From the NCBI RefSeq assembly GCF_036010325.1, contig NZ_CP108549.1:7502001-7566000 (forward strand): a DNA stretch of 64,000 nucleotides, written 5' to 3'. The position numbers were made by a program, and so were the translations under genes. The notes under the pieces were generated by a model. The model saw only the letters and a list, made by a program, of their open reading frames with translations, had not been told where the DNA came from and made no database searches. Shown one piece after another: positions 16,288 through 23,746 of the stretch. Position 1 is the first letter of the stretch. Each line of letters begins with the position of its first letter. The DNA is from Streptomyces sp. NBC_01210 (GTDB lineage: Bacteria > Actinomycetota > Actinomycetes > Streptomycetales > Streptomycetaceae).

Positions 16288-17398
16288 GACGCTGAAGAAC
16301 CCCGAGGCAGACGTGGCAAAGAGTCTCAAGGCGTATGTGAAGAGCCCCGGGGCGTACCTGAAGAGTCCCAACGCCTACATCTGGTTCGCCGGCACCGTCC
16401 TGCTCCTCGCCCTGCCCTTCTACCTCGACCGCTTCTGGCTGCAGGCCGGACTCTTCGCGATGGCCGCCGCGATCGGCGCGATCGGCATCAACCTCCTCAC
16501 CGGCGCCACCGGGCAGCTGTCCATGGGGCACGCGTTCTTCCTGGCGGTGGGCGCCTACAGCTACTGCATCCTGGCGGGCGACAGCGGCGAGGAGAACGGT
16601 CACCGCCTCATCGGACTCGGACTCCCGACCTGGCTCGCCGCAGTACTGGCGGTCCTCGTCGCGGGCGCGGCGGGCGGCCTGTTCAGCCCCATCGCCGGAC
16701 GGCTGCGCGGCGCGTATCTGGGCATCGCCACGCTCGCGCTGATCTTCATCGGCCAGCACGTGCTCTTCAACGCTCATGATCTGACAGGAGGCTTCAACGG
16801 CCGGGCGGTTCCGCCCCTCTCGCTCTTCGGCATCGACTTCGACGACAGCGAGACGGTCATCGCGGCCGTCCCCTTCCAGTCCGCCGAGAAGCTCTGGTAC
16901 GTGGCACTGCTCGCCCTCATCGGCTGCGGCCTTTTCGCCCGCGGAGTGCTACGGGGCCGCCCCGGCCGTGCCATGAACGCCATCCGCGACCACCGCATAG
17001 CCGCGGGTGTCATGGGCGTCCCGGTCGCCCGCTACCGGGCCGCCGTCTTCGTCCTGTCCTCGATGTACGCGGGACTCGCCGGCGTACTGATCGCCCTGGT
17101 CTTCCAGCGGACCGTCCCCGAGTACTTCGGTGTGATCCTGTCGCTCGAATTCCTCGCGATGATCGTGATCGGGGGTCTCGGCACGGTCGCCGGCGCCGTC
17201 GTCGGCGCGGCCTTCGTCTCTCTGCTGCCCCAGCTCCTCACCCACTACAGCGACACCCTCCCGCTGGTCTCCGCCCCCGGCACGGGCGGCGTCTCACCCG
17301 GCGAGGCATCGCGCTATCTCTACGGCGTCGCGGTCGTCGCGGTCGTCCTCTTCCTGCCCGGCGGACTCACCCGTCTCATCACCTCTCGGGAGAAGTAA
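16280..17398 (+). CDS. livM: branched-chain amino acid ABC transporter permease LivM
   Basis: A 372-residue permease with GTG start overlapping livH. Conserved parts include LLTGATGQLSMGHAFFLAVG and the VVIGGLGTVAGAVVGAAFV type region near the C-terminus. The N-terminus has a short repeated motif (AYVKSPGAYLKSPNAY) before the first membrane helix, which is not typical of LivM. The stop and the livK ATG share one base. Confidence 0.9.
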   Translation: MSETLKNPEADVAKSLKAYVKSPGAYLKSPNAYIWFAGTVLLLALPFYLDRFWLQAGLFAMAAAIGAIGINLLTGATGQLSMGHAFFLAVGAYSYCILAGDSGEENGHRLIGLGLPTWLAAVLAVLVAGAAGGLFSPIAGRLRGAYLGIATLALIFIGQHVLFNAHDLTGGFNGRAVPPLSLFGIDFDDSETVIAAVPFQSAEKLWYVALLALIGCGLFARGVLRGRPGRAMNAIRDHRIAAGVMGVPVARYRAAVFVLSSMYAGLAGVLIALVFQRTVPEYFGVILSLEFLAMIVIGGLGTVAGAVVGAAFVSLLPQLLTHYSDTLPLVSAPGTGGVSPGEASRYLYGVAVVAVVLFLPGGLTRLITSREK

Positions 17399-18663
17399 TG
17401 AAGCCACGTCTGTACGCGGCGGCGCTGGCCGCCGCCCTGACCCTGACCAGCGCCGGCCTCGCCGGATGCAGCTCGAAGGCCACCGAAGGCGGCGGCGGTG
17501 AGAAGGACGCCGGAGGGGTGAAGACCGGTGACGGCGTCACGGCCAAGACCATCAACCTCGGCGTGCTCACCGACATGACCGGCGTCTACGCCTCGCTCGG
17601 CAAGAGCGTCACCCAGGCGCAGCAGCTGTGGGCGAAGCAGACCAACGCGGCCGGCGGCATCTGCGGCCGCACTGTCGAACTCACCGTCCGGGATCACGGC
17701 TACGACCCGCAGAAGGCCGTCGCCGCGTACACCGAACTCGAACCGAAGGTGCTCGGCTTCTCCCAGTTCATCGGCTCGCCCTTCGTCGCCGCGGTCAAGG
17801 GCCGTATCGACGGCCAGGACAAGGCACTCGTGGTGCCCCAGGCCTGGTCGGCATCGCTGCTGGGCAGCCCGTACATCCGGGTCGTGGGAGCGACGTACGA
17901 CATCGAGACGATCAACGCGGTCGACTATCTGCTCAGCCAGAAGCGCATCGCCAAGGGCGACAAGATCGGTCATGTCTACTTCGAGGGCGACTTCGGGGAG
18001 AACGCGCTGAAGGGCTCGAAGTACGCTGCCAAGCAGGCGGGTCTGACCGTCGTCGAGCAGAAGATCAAGCCGACCGACAACGACATGTCCGCCCAGGTCG
18101 CCGCGCTCAAGAAGGCCGGCGTCAAGGCGGTCCTGATCAGCGCCGGACCTCGTCAGGCGGCCTCGCTGGTCGGTGTCGCCGCGGGGGGCGGCTTCAAGGT
18201 CCCCATGATCGGCAACAACTCCGCCTTCGCGCCGCAGCTGCTGGCCACCCCGGCGGCGGCCGCGCTGACGAAGGACTACTACGTCGCGGCCTCCACCCTC
18301 CCCATCGGCGACCCGGGCGCGGGCCCGGCGAAGCTGGCCAAGGAGTACAAGGCCGCCTACCCCAAGGATGGTCTCGACAACGGCGTGGTCGCGGGCTACA
18401 CCGCGGCGAGCGTCTACGGCGAGGTGCTGAAGAAGGCCTGCGCGGCCAAGGACCTGACACGAGAGGGCATCGACAAGGCGCTGCTCAGCGTCTCCTCGTA
18501 CGACAACGGCTTCGGCATCACGAACAACTTCTCCGACCCGGCGGCACCGTCGACCCGGCAGAGTCTGATCATGAAGCCGGACCTCAAGGTGCCGGGGGGT
18601 CTGAAGGTGGTGCGGCCGGCGGCGGTGTCCAAGTCGGCGGAGTCGTACAAGTCGGGAAGCTGA
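17398..18663 (+). CDS. livK: ABC transporter substrate-binding lipoprotein (LivK-type)
   Basis: A 421-residue periplasmic-binding-fold lipoprotein (Peripla_BP_6 type). The signal peptide MKPRLYAAALAAALTLTSAG ends in the lipobox LAGC, so the mature protein should be lipid-anchored at Cys24. The mature part has the family pattern INLGVLTDMTGVYASLGKSV. It overlaps livM by one base, so the order livFGHMK forms one operon. The ligand is probably a branched-chain amino acid, amide or related small molecule. Three hairpins follow the gene. Confidence 0.9.
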   Translation: MKPRLYAAALAAALTLTSAGLAGCSSKATEGGGGEKDAGGVKTGDGVTAKTINLGVLTDMTGVYASLGKSVTQAQQLWAKQTNAAGGICGRTVELTVRDHGYDPQKAVAAYTELEPKVLGFSQFIGSPFVAAVKGRIDGQDKALVVPQAWSASLLGSPYIRVVGATYDIETINAVDYLLSQKRIAKGDKIGHVYFEGDFGENALKGSKYAAKQAGLTVVEQKIKPTDNDMSAQVAALKKAGVKAVLISAGPRQAASLVGVAAGGGFKVPMIGNNSAFAPQLLATPAAAALTKDYYVAASTLPIGDPGAGPAKLAKEYKAAYPKDGLDNGVVAGYTAASVYGEVLKKACAAKDLTREGIDKALLSVSSYDNGFGITNNFSDPAAPSTRQSLIMKPDLKVPGGLKVVRPAAVSKSAESYKSGS

Positions 18664-18674
18664 GTCACCCTTCT

Positions 18675-18734
18675 GGGGGCAAGCCCCCGCCCCCTGCGCC
18701 GGCTTAGCGGCGCGGATCAGGGGGCTTCGCCCCC
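18675..18734 (+). terminator. Hairpin cluster downstream of livK
   Basis: GGGGGC/GCCCCC (18675-18680 with 18683-18688), then a GCGCCG-type stem, then GGGGGC-TTC-GCCCCC (18720-18734) lie in a row within about 75 bp of the livK stop. Confidence 0.55.
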
Positions 18735-18767
18735 AGACCCCCGTATGCGACCTTCGGCCGCATGTCC

Positions 18768-18812
18768 TCAATCGCCGGACGGGCTTGAAAATCAAGCCCG
18801 TCCGGCGATTGA
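18768..18812. repeat. 21-bp perfect inverted repeat (dispersed intergenic element, copy 1)
   Basis: Arms at 18768-18788 and 18792-18812 are exact complements with a 3-base loop; the left arm begins TCAATCGCCGGACG. Nearly the same element recurs at 28138-28197. It probably acts as a bidirectional terminator between livK and the genes on the other strand. Confidence 0.8.
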
Positions 18813-19330
18813 CGCGCGTCGGCATAGGCGATCAGCCGTCCGCCGGTCTCACCGACGACTGCTTCGCCCACCCGCGGATGCCCGGCGAGGGCAGGTCTCG
18901 ACGGTACGGCCGTCCACCATGACACGACGCAACATCCGGCCCCGGAACTCACGCGGGCCCGAGCCGTCCTGCCGGCCGTGATCCCCGGCGGGCACCGCGT
19001 CACCGCCGCCGGGGGGTGTGAGCCAGATCTGCCCCTGGCGGATCTGCGCTGCGCAGCCGGGGAACGGCTGCCCGAGACACAGGCGTGCCGCGCGGGATCC
19101 TCGACCGGCCCCGGCAGCCGGCCGGTCTCGAACCAGGTCTCGCACCCGGCGACCTCGATGAGCCCGTACGCGCTGATCAGCCGCGCGCCCGGGGCGAGCC
19201 CCCGCCCCAGCCGCACCCGCGCGTCGAGCCGGAGCCGTTCCGCGCCGATCGCGACCGGCCGCAGCCCCGGCGGCTCCGTGCCGTCGTCCAGCAGCGAGGC
19301 CGTGGTGACCGGATCGGTGTCGGCCACCGG
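18800..19330 (-). pseudogene. Decayed AMP-binding (acyl-CoA synthetase-like) enzyme
   Basis: Recognisable adenylate-forming-enzyme text is spread over two minus-strand frames: ARLISAYGLIEVAGCETWF (the YGxTE motif, with Thr to Ile), then in a second frame GQPFPGCAAQIRQGQIWL (usual form GxPxPGxEVxIxxGEIWV), then back in the first frame GHPRVGEAVVGETGGRLIAY (the C-terminal hPxVxEAxV motif). At least two frameshifts and missing catalytic parts make it non-functional. It lies between the liv operon and pssA. Confidence 0.6.
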
Positions 19331-19331
19331 A

Positions 19332-19376
19332 CATGACGAGGGCCCGGGTGCGGATCGCACCCGGGCCCTCGTCATG
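19332..19376 (-). terminator. 21-bp inverted repeat downstream of pssA
   Basis: Arms at 19332-19352 and 19356-19376 are perfect complements (left arm starts CATGACGAGGGCCCGGGTG) around a 3-base loop, 14 bp past the pssA stop. A strong intrinsic-type terminator candidate without a T-run. Confidence 0.75.
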
Positions 19377-19389
19377 CACATGCACTGCT

Positions 19390-20253
19390 CTAGGGGAGTT
19401 GAGCAGCCCTTGCCTCACGGTTCTCGCGGCGGTTGTCGCGGAACGTGTTCACACGCCGTGCCGTCGCGAAGAGCGGAATCGTCGCCGCCATCACGATCTG
19501 CAGCGCGCAGCCGGTCTGGAGCAGCACCTGACCGCCCGGAGCGTCGAACGCCCACGCCGCCAGCATTCCCATCGCCGAGACGATCCAGCCGAGCATCGCC
19601 ACCGCGAGGACACCTCGCGGCTTGGGGTACTCGACCCGGCTCACCATCAGCCATGCCGTACCGATGATTGCCAGCAGCGTCGGGATGAACGGCAGCTCGA
19701 GCAGGATGATCGAGACGACCGTGAGCGCACCGAAGGGGCTCGGCATGCCCTGGAACATGCCGTCCTTCATGGTCACGCACGAGAATCTGGCAAGCCGCAG
19801 CACCACCGCCAGCAGCACGACGATCGCGGCCACCGCCGAGACCTTCTGCTGGGCGTCGTCCGCGACCATTCCGTACACGAGTACGAAGTACGCCGGGGCC
19901 AGCCCGAAGCTGATCAGGTCGGAGAGGTTGTCCAGCTCCGCGCCCATCGGCGAGCTGCGCAGCTTGCGCGCCACGAGCCCGTCACAGAGATCGAAGATCG
20001 CCGCCAGCAGCATCAGGATCACGGCGGTGGCGGCGCTGTTGCGCGCCATGCCGCTCTCGTTGCTGCCGGTGAGGTGCGGGATGAGGATCCCGGTGGTGGT
20101 GAAGTACACCGCCATGAAGCCACACGTGGCGTTACCCAGCGTGAGGGTGTCCGCTATCGACAGCCGCAGAGAGAGCGGCATGTCCTCGGCGTCGTCCTCG
20201 GCCTCGGCGTCTGCGGCCCAGCCGGCCTGTGTGTCAGGATCAATCACGGTCAA
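19390..20253 (-). CDS. pssA: CDP-diacylglycerol--serine O-phosphatidyltransferase
   Basis: A 287-residue membrane enzyme that makes phosphatidylserine from CDP-diacylglycerol and serine. The CDP-alcohol phosphotransferase motif D-G-x2-A-R-x8-G-x3-D-x3-D is complete (DGLVARKL, then GAELDNLSD). Several hydrophobic helices follow. The start could be TTG at 20253 or GTG at 20247; both overlap the 3' end of psd. With psd it forms the route to phosphatidylethanolamine. Confidence 0.92.
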   Translation of the reverse strand: MTVIDPDTQAGWAADAEAEDDAEDMPLSLRLSIADTLTLGNATCGFMAVYFTTTGILIPHLTGSNESGMARNSAATAVILMLLAAIFDLCDGLVARKLRSSPMGAELDNLSDLISFGLAPAYFVLVYGMVADDAQQKVSAVAAIVVLLAVVLRLARFSCVTMKDGMFQGMPSPFGALTVVSIILLELPFIPTLLAIIGTAWLMVSRVEYPKPRGVLAVAMLGWIVSAMGMLAAWAFDAPGGQVLLQTGCALQIVMAATIPLFATARRVNTFRDNRRENREARAAQLP

Positions 20254-20887
20254 TTCGAGTCACCCCCGCGGTCGTGGTCTGACCGACCTCGACAGCGACG
20301 TCGACACCTTCCGGAAGGTAGATGTCAACGCGCGATCCGAAGCGGATCAGACCAATGCGCTCGCCCTGCTCGACCTTGGTCCCTTGCGGGAGATACGGCA
20401 CGATCCGCCGGGCGACTGCGCCCGCGATCTGCACCATCTCGATGTCGCCGAGCTCGGTGTCGAAGTGCCAGACAACGCGCTCGTTGTTCTCGCTCTCCTT
20501 GTTGAACGCGGGAACGAAACCACCGGGGATGTGCTCGACGGACGTCACGGTGCCCGCGAGGGGAGCGCGGTTGACGTGGACGTTCAGCGGGCTCATGAAG
20601 ATCGCGACGCGAGTGCGTCCGTCCTTCCACGGCATGATGCTCTGCACCACACCATCGGCGGGCGAGATGACCCGGCCCTGGGTGATCTCGCGCTCGGGGT
20701 CGCGGAAGAACCACAGCATGCCCGCCGCGAGCGCGGTGGTGGGCACGGCGATGACCGCGGCGCGCCTGGAGCGACGCGATCGGGCCAAGCTGAGTGCGGC
20801 GGTGGCGACGGTCGGCAGAAGCCACGGCGATGCTCCGCGCGCGAGGCGGACGCGGCCGCGTGGTGCAGAGGTTTGGCTGTGGGGCAT
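20240..20887 (-). CDS. psd: phosphatidylserine decarboxylase proenzyme
   Basis: A 215-residue short-type Psd. The start chosen is ATG at 20887 (MPHSQTSAPRG) with GAAGG ahead; a longer frame begins with TTG 36 bp upstream and is less likely. A hydrophobic N-terminal segment precedes FFRDPEREI. The self-cleavage site is Gly-Ser in RFGSRVDIYLP, with Ser185 becoming the pyruvoyl group, and HVNRAPLAG is conserved. It converts phosphatidylserine to phosphatidylethanolamine. The gene overlaps pssA by about 14 bp. Confidence 0.93.
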   Translation of the reverse strand: MPHSQTSAPRGRVRLARGASPWLLPTVATAALSLARSRRSRRAAVIAVPTTALAAGMLWFFRDPEREITQGRVISPADGVVQSIMPWKDGRTRVAIFMSPLNVHVNRAPLAGTVTSVEHIPGGFVPAFNKESENNERVVWHFDTELGDIEMVQIAGAVARRIVPYLPQGTKVEQGERIGLIRFGSRVDIYLPEGVDVAVEVGQTTTAGVTRIDRD

Positions 20888-21056
20888 GGATGACCTTCGT
20901 AGCGGATGATGCCGCGCTGGCAACGGGGGACGGCGGCTTTCGGGCGATGTTATCGGTTGCGAGCCGCAACTGGGTAAGCCAGCAATCGAGTCGGCGGCCG
21001 GAAGATAATGACACGGTGTGATTCTCTTCGCGCCCGTACCGACTCAAATACGACAA

Positions 21057-22262
21057 TCAACCCTGGAATCGGTACTCCTCCAGCAGCCGGCGACCAATGA
21101 TCATTTTCTGGATCTCGGCGGTACCTTCGCCGATCAGCAGCATCGGCGCCTCGCGGTAGAGGCGCTCGATCTCGTACTCCTTGGAGAAGCCGTAACCGCC
21201 GTGGATACGGAAGGCGTCCTCGACGACTTCCTTGCAGTATTCGGAGGCGAGGTACTTCGCCATCCCTGCCTCCAGGTCATTTCGTTCCCCGGAGTCCTTT
21301 TTGCGTGCCGCGTTAACCATCATCGCATGGGCGGCCTCGACCTTGGTAGCCATCTCGGCCAGCTTGAACTGAATGGCCTGGTGCTGAGCGATCGCCTTGC
21401 CGAAAGTGTGACGCTGCTGTGCATACGAGACGCCCAGCTCGAACGCACGCTGCGCCACTCCGCAGCCACGCGCCGCGACATTGACGCGGCCGACCTCGAC
21501 GCCGTCCATCATTTGGTAAAACCCTCGGCCGGTGGTGCCGCCGAGTACCCGATTGGCCGGAATGCGCAGTCCGTCCATGATGAGCTCGGTGGTGTCGACA
21601 CCCTTGTAGCCCATCTTGTCGATCTTCCCGGGGATGGTGAGGCCCGGGCGGACCTCTCCGAAGCCGGGCTCCTTCTCGACCAGGAAGGTCGTCATCGACT
21701 TATGGGGGGCGGTGCCCTCCGGGTGTCCTTCGTCACTCCGGCACAGAACGGCGACCAGATTGGACGTTCCGCCGTTCGTGAGCCACATCTTCTGGCCGGT
21801 CAGGACGTACTCGTCGCCGTCCTTGACGCCCTTGGAGGTGATCGCCGACACATCGGAGCCGAGAGCCGGCTCGGACATCGAGAACGCGCCACGCGTCTCG
21901 CCCAGCGCCATCCGCGGCAGGAAGGTGTCCTTCTGCTCCTGCGTGCCGTGCTGCTTGAGCATGTACGCCACGATGAAGTGCGTATTGATGATGCCCGAGA
22001 CGGACATCCAGCCACGCGCGATCTCTTCGACGCACAGCGCGTAGGTGAGCAGCGACTCGCCCAGGCCGCCGTACTCCTCCGGGATCATCAGCCCGAACAG
22101 GCCGAGTTCCTTGAGGCCTTCGACGATCTGCGTCGGGTACTCGTCGCGGTGCTCCAGCTCGGTGGCGACAGGAATGATCTCCTTGTCGACGAAATCCCGG
22201 ACGGTGGCCAGGATTTCCTGCTGGACGTCGGTCAGACCGTGGGTCTGGGCGAGTCGGCTCAT
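21057..22262 (-). CDS. mcd: acyl-CoA dehydrogenase, probable (2S)-methylsuccinyl-CoA dehydrogenase
   Basis: A 401-residue FAD-dependent acyl-CoA dehydrogenase, with GAFSMSEPALGSDVS in the flavin site and the C-terminal IHGGYGFSKEYEIERLYREA. Position as last gene of the ccr-mutase-mcl-mch operon points to methylsuccinyl-CoA oxidation to mesaconyl-CoA in the ethylmalonyl-CoA pathway. The ATG is 2 bp after the mch stop. The substrate call rests on context. Confidence 0.85.
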   Translation of the reverse strand: MSRLAQTHGLTDVQQEILATVRDFVDKEIIPVATELEHRDEYPTQIVEGLKELGLFGLMIPEEYGGLGESLLTYALCVEEIARGWMSVSGIINTHFIVAYMLKQHGTQEQKDTFLPRMALGETRGAFSMSEPALGSDVSAITSKGVKDGDEYVLTGQKMWLTNGGTSNLVAVLCRSDEGHPEGTAPHKSMTTFLVEKEPGFGEVRPGLTIPGKIDKMGYKGVDTTELIMDGLRIPANRVLGGTTGRGFYQMMDGVEVGRVNVAARGCGVAQRAFELGVSYAQQRHTFGKAIAQHQAIQFKLAEMATKVEAAHAMMVNAARKKDSGERNDLEAGMAKYLASEYCKEVVEDAFRIHGGYGFSKEYEIERLYREAPMLLIGEGTAEIQKMIIGRRLLEEYRFQG

Positions 22263-22264
22263 GG

Positions 22265-22777
22265 CTACTTCTCCTGTGCCTTCAGCTCCGGGCGGCCGGG
22301 CTGCTCGCCGCCGCGCTCCTTGATGTACGTCTCGGTCGGGACCATCACCTTGCGCCGGAAGACGCAGACGAGGGTGCCGTCCTGCTTGTAGCCCTTGGTC
22401 TCGACGTAGACGATCCCGCGGTCGTTCTTGGACTTTGACGGAGTCTTGTCGAGGACCATCGTCTCGCCGTAGATCGTGTCGCCGTGGAAGGTCGGCGCGA
22501 CGTGCTTGAGCGACTCGACCTCCAGGTTGGCGATGGCCTTGCCGGAGACATCCGGGACCGACATGCCGAGGAGCAGCGAGTAGATGTAGTTCCCGACGAC
22601 GACGTTCTTCCCGAAATCGGTCGTCTTCTCCGCATAGTTGGTGTCCATGTGGAGGGGGTGGTGGTTCATGGTGAGCAGACAGAAGAGGTGGTCGTCGTAC
22701 TCGGTGACCGTCTTCCCGGGCCAGTGCCGGTAGACCGCGCCGACCTCGAACTCTTCGTACGTGCGTCCGAACTGCAT
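22265..22777 (-). CDS. mch: MaoC-family dehydratase, probable mesaconyl-CoA hydratase
   Basis: A 170-residue hot-dog-fold protein. MaoC-type elements are visible: an HPLHMD motif and GNYIYSLLLGM. In the ethylmalonyl-CoA pathway it would hydrate mesaconyl-CoA to beta-methylmalyl-CoA. It starts 3 bp after mcl and ends 2 bp before mcd, so it is cotranscribed. Shorter than the proteobacterial two-domain mesaconyl-CoA hydratase; the role is inferred from the operon. Confidence 0.83.
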   Translation of the reverse strand: MQFGRTYEEFEVGAVYRHWPGKTVTEYDDHLFCLLTMNHHPLHMDTNYAEKTTDFGKNVVVGNYIYSLLLGMSVPDVSGKAIANLEVESLKHVAPTFHGDTIYGETMVLDKTPSKSKNDRGIVYVETKGYKQDGTLVCVFRRKVMVPTETYIKERGGEQPGRPELKAQEK

Positions 22778-22780
22778 CGC

Positions 22781-23746
22781 TTACGCCTCCGGGGCTTCGA
22801 ACTTGGACGTGCGCTGCAGGCCCGCCGCGCGGCCCTTGCCCGCGACGACCAGTGCCATCTTGCGGCTGGCCTCGTCGATCATCTCGTCGCCGAGCATCGC
22901 CGAGCCCTTCTTACCGCCGGCCTCCGAGGTGCACCACTCGTAGGCGTCCAGGATCAGCTCGGCGTGGTCGTAGTCCTCCTGGGAGGGCGAGAAGACCTCG
23001 TTGGCGGCGTCGACCTGGCCGGGGTGCAGCACCCACTTGCCGTCGAAGCCCAGCGCCGCCGCACGGCCCGCGACCTCGCGGTACGCGTCCACGTCGCGGA
23101 TCTGCAGGAAGGGGCCGTCGATCGCCTGGAGGTCGTGTGTACGGGCCGCCATCAGAATCCGCATGAGGATGTAGTGGTAGGCGTCCGCGCCGTAGCCGGG
23201 CGGCTGCTGGCCGACGACCAGCGTCTTCATGTTGATGGAAGCCATGAAGTCGGCCGGGCCGAAGATGATGGTCTCCAGACGCGGCGAGGCGGCGGCGATC
23301 TCGTCGACGTTCACCAGGCCCTTGGCGTTCTCGATCTGCGCCTCGATGCCGATCCGGCCGACCTCGAAGCCCATCGTCTTCTCGATCTGGGTCAGCAGCA
23401 GGTCGAGCGCCTTGACCTGGGTGGCGTCCTGGACCTTCGGCAGCATGATGCAGTCGAGATTGGGGCCCGCGCCCTCGACGACCGTCACCACGTCGCGGTA
23501 CGTCCAGTGCGTCGTCCAGTCGTTGACCCGCACGACCCGGGTCTTGCCCGTCCAGTCGCCGTTGTTGAGCGCGTCGACGATGGTGTGCCTGGCGCCCTCC
23601 TTGGCGAGCGGCGCGCATGCGTCCTCCAGGTCGAGGAAGACCTGGTCGGCCGGGAGGCCCTGGGCCTTCTCCAGGAAGCGCGGGTTGCTGCCCGGCACGG
23701 CGAGGCAGGAACGCCGCGGACGGAGACGGTTCACGGGCGTGGTCAT
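22781..23746 (-). CDS. mcl: HpcH/HpaI aldolase, beta-methylmalyl-CoA/malyl-CoA lyase
   Basis: A 321-residue CitE-like lyase. RSCLAVPGSNPRFLEKA, the metal-binding VFLDLEDACAP and a C-terminal GKWVLHPGQVDAANEVF are family hallmarks. It should split beta-methylmalyl-CoA to glyoxylate and propionyl-CoA. Its ATG overlaps the mutase stop by 4 bp. Confidence 0.88.
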   Translation of the reverse strand: MTTPVNRLRPRRSCLAVPGSNPRFLEKAQGLPADQVFLDLEDACAPLAKEGARHTIVDALNNGDWTGKTRVVRVNDWTTHWTYRDVVTVVEGAGPNLDCIMLPKVQDATQVKALDLLLTQIEKTMGFEVGRIGIEAQIENAKGLVNVDEIAAASPRLETIIFGPADFMASINMKTLVVGQQPPGYGADAYHYILMRILMAARTHDLQAIDGPFLQIRDVDAYREVAGRAAALGFDGKWVLHPGQVDAANEVFSPSQEDYDHAELILDAYEWCTSEAGGKKGSAMLGDEMIDEASRKMALVVAGKGRAAGLQRTSKFEAPEA

